From JBBSUQ01 sp038234235 (GTDB lineage Bacteria > Bacteroidota > Bacteroidia > Flavobacteriales_D > Crocinitomicaceae): a stretch of DNA of 29,123 bases. Below, piece after piece: positions 1 to 7,613 of this stretch. The notes under the pieces are model-generated. The model was not told the DNA's origin. It searched no databases and saw nothing but the letters and a program-made list of their open reading frames with translations. A program made the translations under genes and the position numbers. The stretch covers positions 1-29,123 of the forward strand of contig JBBSUQ010000013.1 of NCBI GenBank assembly GCA_038234235.1. Direction: 5' to 3'. The stretch's first letter is position 1. The number at the start of each line of letters is the position of its first letter.

Positions 1-95
1 AAAAAGATATTGATTTATAGAATCGCATTTCTAAAAGCCCGCCAAAACGTCCATTTTTATGCAACTTAATTTTACCTGATGTTGACCCCCTTGTC

Positions 96-2345
96 TTATT
101 TCAATAATGTCTGTTTTTTACGTGTTTTACTTAAACTGAACACAAACCAACATAGCGCTAATACTCCAACAGTGAAAATGGTATCCCCTACCACTCGAAG
201 CCATTTTAAGACGTGCATGTGGGGTAACTCCATAAATTCATTGGATCGAGCGTACCACATTCCTTTTTCTACACTGGCTACTGTTTGCAAAAAACCTATT
301 GGAAGCAAGCTTAATACAATCATTGCCAATAAACCAATATTAATAGTCCAGAAAGATATGGCTAATAATTTTTCATTCCATTTTATGTTTCTATACAAAC
401 TTCTTAGCACAAATAACATTAATCCAATTCCCAACATACCATAGACACCGAACAATGCTGCATGCCCATGAACAGCGGTTGTATTTAAGCCTTGCATATA
501 GTATAATGCAATTGGAGGATTAATTACAAATCCAAATATGCCGGCACCAAGAAAATTCCAGAAAGAAACGGATAGCAAAAAGTAAATTGGCCATTTATAA
601 TCTTTAAGCCATTCAGTTGCTTTGCTTAATCGGTAATTGTGGAAAGCTTCAAATCCAATTAATATTAATGGAACTACTTCTAATGCGCTGAAAGTTGCAC
701 CAAGAGCCATAACTGCTTTGGGTGTTCCGGTAAAATAGAGGTGATGAAATGTTCCAAGAATTCCTCCAGTCAGAAATATTATGGTGGCAAACAATACACT
801 GTTGGTAGCCGTTTTGGTTTGTAACAAACCCATTCTTAAAAAGAGAAAGGCTGCAACTACTGTGGCAAAGACTTCAAAAAATCCTTCCACCCAAAGGTGA
901 ACAACCCACCAGCGCCAATACTCTGCTATGGCTAAATTTGTTTGTCGTCCCCACATTAATCCCGCAGCATAAAAAAGTGCTATGGCTGTGCATGAAACAA
1001 GAAATAGAATTAATAAATGTTTTTCACCTGTACTCTTTCTAATAACCGGCATTATAGGACGTATCATTAATAATAGCCAAACCAATAATCCGACTAAAAG
1101 AAATATTTGCCAAAATCTACCAAGGTCAACATATTCGTATCCTTGATGGCCAAACCAAAAGTTTTCTACAAATCCGAGCTTTTGCATTATTCCCATCCAT
1201 TGGCCTACCATCGAACCCAAAACGATAACTAATATCGCATAAAAGAGAAAATTAACGCCTAATTTCTGAAATTTTGGATCAATGCCAGAAAGTGAAGGAC
1301 CGATATATAATCCTGTAGCAAGCCAAGCGGTAGCAATCCATAAAATAGCAAGTTGCACATGCCATGTTCTAGTAACTGCGTAAGGAAAGTATTCAGACAA
1401 TGGAAAACCGTAAAAACCATTTCCTTCTACTCCATAGTGTGCCGTAATAACGCCCATAATTACTTGTAGAAGAATTAGTAAATTTATTATTAAGAAATAT
1501 TTTTTTACCGCCTTCATCGAAGGGGTAATGTTCTGACGCATTAATGGGTCTTCTTTTGGAGCTGCTGGTGCTTCTTCTTCTTTGGTTTTAGCATGGTAAA
1601 AAATTAAAATTCCAATGCCAATAAGTAACACAACTACACTAAAGCCTGTCCACAAAATAAGGTCGCCTGTTGGCTTGTTGCCCACCTGTTCATCCGATGG
1701 CCAATTGTGCGTATAAGAGATTTTTTCTCCCGGACGTTCTGTGACACATGCCCATGCAGCCCAGAAAAAGAAATTGGTCATCTGCTTCATTCTTGTGGAG
1801 TCTTTTATAGCATTCTTTGGAATAGCATAATCTGATCGAAGTTTATCCAGTTCCGGAAGATTAGTAAACAACCCCGAGTAATAGTTGGTTAAATGCGCAA
1901 TGGCTTCTTTTCTTAATGGAGAAACAGTAAGCATTTGAGTTTTGGGATCGTAAGTATTTTTTCGCAATTCGTTTTGAAGTCGTATCTCCAATGCCGCTTT
2001 ATGCTCCTTATTAAGTTTATCAAAATTCTTATTGAAATCTGCTTGAGAATATTTGTTTAAAATAAAGGTAGCTTCACGATGCAACCAATCTGCAGACCAA
2101 TCGGGAGCAAGATAAGCTCCATGTCCCCAGATGCTACCTACTTCCTGTCCTCCCATGCTTTGCCAAACATTTTGCCCATCTTTTATGTCTTGTCCAGAAA
2201 ACAAAACCTCGCCTTCAGTAGTTACAACTTTTTTGGGTACGGGTGGTGCTTGCTGGTAGATTTCAAACCCATAATAAAGTAATACGGCAAATGAAATGCT
2301 CATCACCAATGCAAACACAATCCAAAGTTTTTTTTCTGATTTCAT
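96..2345 (-). CDS. norB: Quinol-dependent nitric oxide reductase (qNOR), single-subunit
   Basis: Reduces two NO to N2O at the membrane with electrons from quinol, as a detoxification or denitrification step. The 749 aa length fits the fused qNOR form (also called NorZ): one membrane helix at about 8-28, a periplasmic NorC-like stretch without a CxxCH haem site to about 225, then a NorB core of many helices. Ligands line up with cytochrome NORs. H329 and H627 fit low-spin haem b, H625 fits haem b3, and H483, H534, H535 and E487 fit the non-haem iron (FeB). E491 and E556 match further conserved acids. The spacings 483-487 and 483-534 equal those of Pseudomonas NorB (207-211 and 207-258). The gene is complete, starts at an ATG, and stands alone: no nitrite or N2O reductase gene is visible. 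I see no confident NsrR, NnrR or FNR site upstream. Confidence 0.96.
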   Translation of the reverse strand: MKSEKKLWIVFALVMSISFAVLLYYGFEIYQQAPPVPKKVVTTEGEVLFSGQDIKDGQNVWQSMGGQEVGSIWGHGAYLAPDWSADWLHREATFILNKYSQADFNKNFDKLNKEHKAALEIRLQNELRKNTYDPKTQMLTVSPLRKEAIAHLTNYYSGLFTNLPELDKLRSDYAIPKNAIKDSTRMKQMTNFFFWAAWACVTERPGEKISYTHNWPSDEQVGNKPTGDLILWTGFSVVVLLIGIGILIFYHAKTKEEEAPAAPKEDPLMRQNITPSMKAVKKYFLIINLLILLQVIMGVITAHYGVEGNGFYGFPLSEYFPYAVTRTWHVQLAILWIATAWLATGLYIGPSLSGIDPKFQKLGVNFLFYAILVIVLGSMVGQWMGIMQKLGFVENFWFGHQGYEYVDLGRFWQIFLLVGLLVWLLLMIRPIMPVIRKSTGEKHLLILFLVSCTAIALFYAAGLMWGRQTNLAIAEYWRWWVVHLWVEGFFEVFATVVAAFLFLRMGLLQTKTATNSVLFATIIFLTGGILGTFHHLYFTGTPKAVMALGATFSALEVVPLILIGFEAFHNYRLSKATEWLKDYKWPIYFLLSVSFWNFLGAGIFGFVINPPIALYYMQGLNTTAVHGHAALFGVYGMLGIGLMLFVLRSLYRNIKWNEKLLAISFWTINIGLLAMIVLSLLPIGFLQTVASVEKGMWYARSNEFMELPHMHVLKWLRVVGDTIFTVGVLALCWFVFSLSKTRKKQTLLK

Positions 2346-2660
2346 AATAATTGTGGGTTTATTTCTATCTAAGAAATTGTTTTAATGTCGTTTTATAGAT
2401 TTGCAGGCAAAACTGAAATTTTTATCTTGTGAATTATTCTTTTATTAAATTCTGAATATTCCACACTGCATAATCTCAACATAAGAGGCTAAAAGTATAC
2501 AAATATCAACACCACTTCACATAATCTAATTAATATAATACTTTCAAGTAAATCTTTACCGTCTTTACCGTTAAGAATTAACCAAAACCAACATAAACTA
2601 TGTTCATAAAAACCAAACTCACCTCACACACCAACCCGCCATTTTACTAATTTTACACCA
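2346..2660. other. Divergent intergenic region norB/murB
   Basis: This 315-bp AT-rich region separates the divergently transcribed norB and murB and must hold both promoters. I see no gene in it. Two small structures stand out. TCTTTACCG occurs twice in direct tandem at 2553-2561 and 2562-2570. A short dyad, GTTAA-GAA-TTAAC, overlaps the second copy at 2570-2582. TAATTTTA just before the murB ATG is one base off the Bacteroidota -7 box TAnnTTTG. None of these is strong enough to assign an operator. Confidence 0.4.
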
Positions 2661-3674
2661 ATGAATTTGCAAAGTGATAAAGATTTAAAGATTTACAATA
2701 CATTCGGGATTTCTGTGAAAGCCGATGAATTTTTGGAATTTGAAAGTGTGGAGGAACTCAAATCTGCGCTAAAATCTATTGAAGGAAAAGAATTACTGAT
2801 TCTCGGCGGTGGTAGCAATATATTGTTTACGCAAGATTTTAAAGGTGCTGTGCTCAAAAATAATCTTAGAGGAATTCAGCTTATTGATGAGACCGAAAAT
2901 CATGTTTTTATTGAAGCAGCAGCGGGCGAAAATTGGCATCAGTTGGTTTTAGAAACTTTACAAAATAATTGGTACGGTCTCGAAAATCTCTCTTACATTC
3001 CTGGAAATGTTGGTGCAAGTCCAATGCAGAACATAGGTGCTTACGGTGTTGAATTAAAAGATGTATTTCATTCACTTAATGCTCTGGAAATTGCAAGTAG
3101 CGAAATGCACATTTTTGATGCCGAGTCTTGCAAATTTGGATATCGTGAAAGTGTTTTCAAGCGCGAACTTAAAAATCAATACGTAATCACTTCTGTGGTT
3201 TTCAAACTCAATAAAGAAGCAAAAATCAAGACAGATTACGGTGTTATCAATGACCAACTTAAGGAATTTGGTAAAGAAAATCCAACGCCAGCAGATGTAA
3301 GTAGGGCTGTTATCGCTATCCGTCAAAGTAAACTTCCCGAACCGAAAGAAATTGGCAATGCAGGATCATTTTTTAAAAATCCAATAGTTACCATAGATAT
3401 TTTAATGGAAATTTTGCAGGCGCATCCTACGGCTCCCTCCTATCCAGTTGATGGTGAACAAGTCAAAATACCTGCAGGTTGGTTAATTGAACAAGCTGGT
3501 TGGAAAGGCAAAACAATTGATGGTAAATATGGCGTTCATAAAAATCAGGCTTTGGTTTTGGTAAATTATTCGAATGCTACAGGTAATGAAATATACGAAT
3601 TATCTACTTCAATAATCAATGATGTTAATGAGAAGTTTGGAGTAAAACTTGAGCGCGAGGTTAATATTTATTAG
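2661..3674 (+). CDS. murB: UDP-N-acetylenolpyruvoylglucosamine reductase MurB
   Basis: Cytoplasmic FAD enzyme that reduces UDP-GlcNAc-enolpyruvate to UDP-MurNAc with NADPH, the second committed step of peptidoglycan synthesis. The 337 aa product is of normal length for the E. coli-like (type I) form. The FAD-binding part shows LGGGSN at 48-53 and the long conserved loop from Y112 to G129. YRES is at 161-164. GNAGSFFKNP at 232-241 carries the serine (S236) that protonates the substrate in this family. The C-terminal substrate domain with PAGWLIEQAGW and the final LEREV are intact. The ATG start fits the family N-terminus. No strong terminator follows, so transcripts may run into the repeat array downstream. 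A 15-base palindrome, AATTGAA-g-TTCAATT at 3679-3693, lacks the length and U-tract of a good terminator. Confidence 0.97.
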   Translation: MNLQSDKDLKIYNTFGISVKADEFLEFESVEELKSALKSIEGKELLILGGGSNILFTQDFKGAVLKNNLRGIQLIDETENHVFIEAAAGENWHQLVLETLQNNWYGLENLSYIPGNVGASPMQNIGAYGVELKDVFHSLNALEIASSEMHIFDAESCKFGYRESVFKRELKNQYVITSVVFKLNKEAKIKTDYGVINDQLKEFGKENPTPADVSRAVIAIRQSKLPEPKEIGNAGSFFKNPIVTIDILMEILQAHPTAPSYPVDGEQVKIPAGWLIEQAGWKGKTIDGKYGVHKNQALVLVNYSNATGNEIYELSTSIINDVNEKFGVKLEREVNIY

Positions 3675-3783
3675 CTCTAATTGAAGTTCAATTGTTTTCT
3701 ATAGTTGTTTTTTAGAACCGTCAAAAATTCTTTCTGTAAATTTAAATCTGACTATTAAATAATTAGTAAAATCAGTTTATAAT

Positions 3784-4357
3784 CTACCGTAGAATTTCGG
3801 AAACAGCTAAATTTAAACTACCGTAGAATTCAGAAAGAATCGAAACCAAACTACCGTAGAATTTTGTAATTCCGTGAGATTAAACTACCGTAGAATTATA
3901 AGAAATTAGAAATCAATCTACCGTAGAATTTCGTAGGAAACTGAGATCAAACTACCGTAGAATTCTGTAACATCCGAAATCAATCTACCGTAGAATTCAG
4001 AAAGAATCGAAACCAAACTACCGTAGAATTTTGTATTCAACTGAGATTATACTACGGTAGAATTCCACAAGAAACTGAGATTAAACTACCGTAGAAGTTT
4101 GCAATCAACTGAAATCAATCTACCGTAGAATTCTGTAACATCCGAAATCAATCTACCGTAGAATTCAGAAAGAATCGAAACCAAACTACCGTAGAATTTT
4201 GTATTCAACTGAGATTAAACTACCGTAGAATTCTGGAAAATACCAAAACCAAACTACCGTAGAATTTAATACTTACGTGAGATCCATCTACGGTTGAATT
4301 TTGGGAAAATCAATAAATTAATCGACTACAATTCGAAAAACAATCTACCGTAGAATT
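3784..4357 (+). repeat. Tandem array of 17 dyad-containing repeats, unit 33-34 bp
   Basis: The core CTACCGTAGAATT occurs exactly 14 times, starting at 3784, 3818, 3851, 3885, 3918, 3952, 3985, 4018, 4120, 4153, 4186, 4220, 4254 and 4345. Three one- or two-base variants start at 4052, 4086 and 4288. Start-to-start spacing is 33 or 34 bp throughout, except the last step of 57. CTAC-C-GTAG is a dyad with a one-base centre, and AATT is self-complementary. The variant at 4052 has the complementary centre, CTACGGTAG. The 20-21 bases between cores are also related, often ending in GAAATCAAT, GAAACCAAA or GAGATTAAA, so the whole 33-34 bp is the repeat unit. The array fills the gap between the convergent murB and fasciclin genes. 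It could be a protein-binding array, an RNA-level element or a neutral minisatellite. Confidence 0.95.
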
Positions 4358-4399
4358 TTGGGGAAAATCAATAAATTAATCGACGACAATTCGAAAATA
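4296..4399. repeat. 57/58-bp tandem duplication at the array's right end
   Basis: The sequence beginning GAATTTTGGGAAAATC at 4296 recurs at 4353 with one inserted G. Both copies continue through a shared CAATAAATTAATCGAC stretch and an ACAATTCGAAAA stretch, with one internal substitution. The duplicated block includes a decayed core (CTACAATTC, 4326-4334) and marks a looser edge of the 33-34 bp array. Confidence 0.85.
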
Positions 4400-4425
4400 A
4401 ATCAACAATTTGAAAAATATAATCC

Positions 4426-4455
4426 AAAAAAAAACCATCCCGGAAGGAATGGTTT
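4426..4455 (-). terminator. Rho-independent terminator of the fasciclin gene
   Basis: Read on the minus strand, AAACCATTCC pairs with GGGATGGTTT (one mismatch) around a short loop and runs directly into nine T residues (4426-4434 on the plus strand are all A). It lies about 30 bases past the stop codon of the fasciclin lipoprotein gene and separates that gene from the repeat array. Confidence 0.85.
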
Positions 4456-4487
4456 CTTATAATATTTCTTTAAAGTCTAAAACCAGA

Positions 4488-5084
4488 TTATGGCATTAAA
4501 ACTTTATTGATAACGTGTGTGATTCCGTTTGAAGAGATAACGTTAGGAATGATAACTTCTGCATTACCAACCATGTATTTACCATCTTTCACAGTAACTT
4601 TTAATTTTTTACCGTTAACAGTTGTCAACATCATACCGTCAGTTAAATCAGCTGCCATCATTTTACCAGAAACAACGTGGTAAGTTAAGATTTTAGTCAA
4701 TTTATCTTTGTTTTCTGGTTTAACCAAACTTTCCACTGTTCCTGCAGGTAAAGCTCCGAAAGCTTCGTCTGTTGGAGCAAATACTGTGAAAGGACCTTCA
4801 CTTTTCAATGTTTCAACCAAACCTGCTGCTTTAACTGCTGCAACCAAAGTTGTAACGTTATCTGCTGCCATTGCATTGTCAACGATATCTTTAGAAGGAA
4901 CCATTTTAGCGTTACCTACCATTACATAAGTCTCTTCTTCTACCATTTCTTCTTCCTGAATTTCAGCTTCTTCCATGTTTTCTTCCATGTTTTCTTCTGC
5001 TTCAGTTTCGTTGTTACAACTAACTAATAAAGAAGTACTGAACAATGCGATTGTTGCGAATGTTAAAAATTTTCTTTTCATCAT
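4488..5084 (-). CDS. Fasciclin (FAS1) domain lipoprotein
   Basis: Predicted secreted lipoprotein of 198 aa with one FAS1 domain, a fold linked to adhesion in many organisms. The N-terminus is a lipoprotein signal: basic MMKRK, a hydrophobic stretch, then LLVSC with the lipidated cysteine at position 23. Residues 26-50 form a very acidic linker that includes a 5-residue duplication of MEEN-type units. The FAS1 domain covers about 60-198 and shows the conserved TVFAPTDEAF (H1) and a C-terminal H2-like region ending GITHVINKVLMP. The gene stands alone with its own terminator downstream. Its binding partner cannot be told from sequence. Identification of the domain is firm; the biological role is not. 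Confidence 0.93.
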   Translation of the reverse strand: MMKRKFLTFATIALFSTSLLVSCNNETEAEENMEENMEEAEIQEEEMVEEETYVMVGNAKMVPSKDIVDNAMAADNVTTLVAAVKAAGLVETLKSEGPFTVFAPTDEAFGALPAGTVESLVKPENKDKLTKILTYHVVSGKMMAADLTDGMMLTTVNGKKLKVTVKDGKYMVGNAEVIIPNVISSNGITHVINKVLMP

Positions 5085-5207
5085 TTTTTTGTTTTTTTGG
5101 TTTTTAATTTACTATTTAAGATAATCAATGTATTTATACAATTAGATTACTGAACAAACGTACGCAATATTTAAAGTATTAGATTTAATGTCCTATGTTA
5201 AAATCCG

Positions 5208-5693
5208 TTAATTCTTTTTTGGCAAACCAACTACCTCTCTAAATAAGATTTTATTGACCTTTTCCAAATATTGAGTAAATATTGGCATAGCAAAATCAGA
5301 TAGTATATGTTTGTTAGATCTTACTACTTCTCCAACAAAAGTATTAATAGCTGTTGCAAAGTTATCGAGCTTCTTCTTATCTAGATTTTCAAAAAATGGT
5401 TGTGTAGAATGCAAAATTTCTTTTATCTCATCATGGCGTTTTTCATTGTTGACAGACAATTGTTCATCATACATGTGCAGTCTTCTAAGAAAATTCACCT
5501 CAACTTCATGAAAATATGCTTTCAATTCCGGATGACCAGAATAAGTTTCTACATGCAATATTTCCAAAGCCTTTTTTTCTTCTTTGTCTGAAAGATGTCC
5601 GTTGTGGTTCATGGCATACAAAGTAAATAATGCAGGAATGTCATATAACTTGAGTTTCATGTCTGCATTCTGTTCTTCAATTAATTTTATCAT
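5208..5693 (-). CDS. Unknown helical protein, 161 aa
   Basis: I do not recognise this protein firmly. It is predicted to be cytoplasmic and mostly helical, with no signal peptide and no membrane segment. The N-terminal half (about 10-75) has the look of an EF-hand-like or TerB-like helical bundle (NHNGHLSDKEEKKALEIL), but it is too weak to name. The C-terminal half is rich in Lys, Asp and Asn. It is the last gene of a minus-strand run that begins with lptD, 80 bases after the DUF2452 gene, so it may be part of that transcription unit or have its own promoter. The ATG start at 5693 is the only sensible one. Confidence 0.75.
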   Translation of the reverse strand: MIKLIEEQNADMKLKLYDIPALFTLYAMNHNGHLSDKEEKKALEILHVETYSGHPELKAYFHEVEVNFLRRLHMYDEQLSVNNEKRHDEIKEILHSTQPFFENLDKKKLDNFATAINTFVGEVVRSNKHILSDFAMPIFTQYLEKVNKILFREVVGLPKKN

Positions 5694-5709
5694 TTTCTAT
5701 TTTTTAAGT

Positions 5710-5746
5710 TTTTATTTTATAATGTTTTATTTTATAATGTTTTATT
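5710..5746. repeat. Short AT-rich 15-bp tandem repeat
   Basis: TTTTATTTTATAATG occurs twice in tandem (5710-5724, 5725-5739), followed by a partial third copy to 5746. It lies between the DUF2452 gene and the unknown helical-protein gene, upstream of the latter's start. Its AT-richness could favour promoter melting, but no function is shown. Confidence 0.8.
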
Positions 5747-5773
5747 ATCTCAATTTGATTCCGAAGTTAATTT

Positions 5774-6241
5774 TTAAAAATCAAATTCTTCTGACTTTTC
5801 AATTACATCCCAAGTATGATCCGCGAGTAATCTCACAGTTGCAATGTAATCATAAGTATTATTCCTACCCCATTCGTTTTTGGCAATTAAACTGAGAATT
5901 GTTTGTTTTTCAGTTTCTCCAGTTTGATAAAGATGGTAAATATGATTAATTAATGGCTGAAATCTCATTTCTGATTGATAAATAATTTCAGAAATCTTTT
6001 TCCGATCTGAGAGCTTCTTTGCCTGACTGGCTAACAATTGCATTTGCTCGTAAATTTGATTGAGTTGCATATCTGTCTGCAAATCCATCGCGTTTAAAGC
6101 ATTGCTTTTTAATTTTCCTTTGTCTTCTGGCTTAACCAAAGCGCTTCCTGCATGGTGAGGGTATTCTAAAATATGAGGATGCTCCGTGATTTTATCAATG
6201 TCAATCGGATTTATAAATTTTTCTTCTTCTTTACTTTGCAT
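5774..6241 (-). CDS. DUF2452 family protein
   Basis: Small conserved cytoplasmic protein of 155 aa with no known function, recognised from the DUF2452 pattern. It opens with NPIDIDKITEHPHILEYPHHAGSA, then KPEDKGKLK, a helical middle that includes QTDMQLNQIYEQMQLLASQA, the YQSEMRFQPLINHIYHLY motif, and a C-terminal EWGR...VRLLADHTWDVIE. No signal peptide or membrane segment is seen. Histidines cluster near the N-terminus (H21, H23, H29, H30), but no metal site is established. It sits 56 bases downstream of the CrtA-like gene in the minus-strand cluster. The family call is fairly secure; no reaction can be assigned. Confidence 0.88.
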   Translation of the reverse strand: MQSKEEEKFINPIDIDKITEHPHILEYPHHAGSALVKPEDKGKLKSNALNAMDLQTDMQLNQIYEQMQLLASQAKKLSDRKKISEIIYQSEMRFQPLINHIYHLYQTGETEKQTILSLIAKNEWGRNNTYDYIATVRLLADHTWDVIEKSEEFDF

Positions 6242-6297
6242 ATTTTTTTAACTCATTTAAATAACAAAAATCTTAGTACTTAGTTCCATTATACATG

Positions 6298-6978
6298 TTA
6301 AAATCCATATTCTTCTAAAATTGAATACCTAACAAATAAATCTTCCTTAAACCAATTCCCTTCTCGTGCAGATTTTATAGCATCTTTATGTGCAGCTTCT
6401 TCGTATGCAAAGTGCAACATTTTTTGTTCATTTTCCCAAATACTAAAGGTAATTGGATGAGACAACGGCCACTCACCCATGCCAGCACTAAAAACTCTTC
6501 CACCAACATTTGCTAAACTTTTATTTGTCTGTGGTACTTTTTTCCAAAAAGCTTTCACTTTCTTTAATCGCAATTTTGCTCTAGTCAAAACTACAATTTT
6601 CTCACTTTTGAATTCTGATATTTCTGGAGAAATTGTTTTGCCATCCCAAACTCCTACCGATCTGTTTGCTAATAGTTTTAAAATTTTTTGATGAGCCGAA
6701 ATCTTACACATCCATTTATAGTATTTGTCTTTTTCTAAAAATAAATTAAGCGCATTTAAATTTTCAAAAACTGCTAAAATTGAATACTGTTTGAAATTAG
6801 GAAAATATCCGAAACCAATGCCTGAACCATTGCCAAACATTTTACCAAACAAAAGAGATTGAGATTTTATTTTAAAAAATTTCTTCATTCCCATTGTCGA
6901 AAAAGCCAGATAAGCTTGCCAAAATTTGGGAAACTCAAAAAAAACTACGAGTGTAATTTGTGAGTTGTTGTCTTTCAA
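6298..6978 (-). CDS. CrtA-like (spheroidene monooxygenase family) protein
   Basis: This 226 aa protein matches the spheroidene monooxygenase-like family, named after the haem enzyme that adds a keto group to acyclic carotenoids in purple bacteria. Characteristic features are the GNGSGIGFGYFPNFKQYSIL stretch near residues 50-69, and a C-terminal block with GGRVFSAGMGEWPLSHPITF, the FAYEEAAHKDAI helix with a histidine, and NWFKEDLFVRYSI. No signal peptide is seen. It starts 8 bases after the YqgE stop and so is probably co-transcribed with yqgE and lptD. No other carotenoid gene is in the window, so a role in carotenoid oxidation is family knowledge only. The chemistry here could be on another lipid or small molecule. 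Confidence 0.85.
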   Translation of the reverse strand: MKDNNSQITLVVFFEFPKFWQAYLAFSTMGMKKFFKIKSQSLLFGKMFGNGSGIGFGYFPNFKQYSILAVFENLNALNLFLEKDKYYKWMCKISAHQKILKLLANRSVGVWDGKTISPEISEFKSEKIVVLTRAKLRLKKVKAFWKKVPQTNKSLANVGGRVFSAGMGEWPLSHPITFSIWENEQKMLHFAYEEAAHKDAIKSAREGNWFKEDLFVRYSILEEYGF

Positions 6979-6986
6979 AATATGCT

Positions 6987-7607
6987 TTAATTGAGATTAG
7001 GGTTAAGCGGAGCCAAACTTAACAGTTCGTATTTTTTACCCATTTTCTTCATGAAAGTGCTATAAATCTCACTTTGGTTTTTCTTAAATAAATCGTCAAT
7101 TTTAAAATCTTTAAAAACAACCCAATTTTTTCGCTCAATTTCTTCATCCAATTGACCAGTGGTCCAACCTGAATAACCGTAAAACATTAAAGCTTTGTTA
7201 TGATTGGCAGCTTTTTCAATTATTTTCGATTTAATATCATCAAAATTTCCACCCAAGGTTAACTTATCGGTTATTTTTTCACCATCTTTAATTTCATCGC
7301 CCAATAAATGCAATACAAATAACTGATCGGTGTTTATTGGACCTCCTATTCCGAAAATTTGATTTGGCAAATCTCCGAAAATAACCTTGTCAATAATATT
7401 ATCCTCAACGGGTTTGTTTAAGATAAATCCGAAACTACCTTCTTCGCTGTACTGACATAAAAATATAACAGAGCGTTCAAAATAATCTTCGCTCATAAAG
7501 GGATCTGATAACAAAAGACAACCAGTTTCTGGCTTTAAATTGTTACTGAATGAAAAATTAATATCGTTGTTCAACATATATTTGGCTAAAATAAATGTTT
7601 TTTTCAT
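6987..7607 (-). CDS. YqgE/AlgH family protein
   Basis: Member of the YqgE/AlgH (DUF179) family, 206 aa, a conserved cytoplasmic protein without an agreed biochemical function. Visible signatures are GCLLLSDPFMSEDYFERSVI, EGSFGFILNKP, IFGIGGPINTDQLFVLH and GYSGWTTGQLDEEI. The ATG at 7607 gives about 23 residues before the conserved core, and an internal ATG at 7574 is a plausible alternative. Only 6 bases separate it from the lptD stop, so it is very likely translated from the same message. Family assignment is firm; function is open. Confidence 0.93.
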   Translation of the reverse strand: MKKTFILAKYMLNNDINFSFSNNLKPETGCLLLSDPFMSEDYFERSVIFLCQYSEEGSFGFILNKPVEDNIIDKVIFGDLPNQIFGIGGPINTDQLFVLHLLGDEIKDGEKITDKLTLGGNFDDIKSKIIEKAANHNKALMFYGYSGWTTGQLDEEIERKNWVVFKDFKIDDLFKKNQSEIYSTFMKKMGKKYELLSLAPLNPNLN

Positions 7608-7613
7608 TTATAG

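Noticed and set aside
79..444. Plus-strand reading frame of 121 codons
   Set aside because: It lies antisense inside the qNOR gene, and the minus-strand protein has all catalytic residues.
3679..3693. murB terminator
   Set aside because: AATTGAA-g-TTCAATT has only AT-rich arms, a one-base centre and a short mixed T stretch, so it is too weak.
3784..4357. CRISPR array
   Set aside because: The conserved core is only 13 bp, the intervening 20-21 bases are repeats of each other (three are duplicated exactly), and no cas gene is present.
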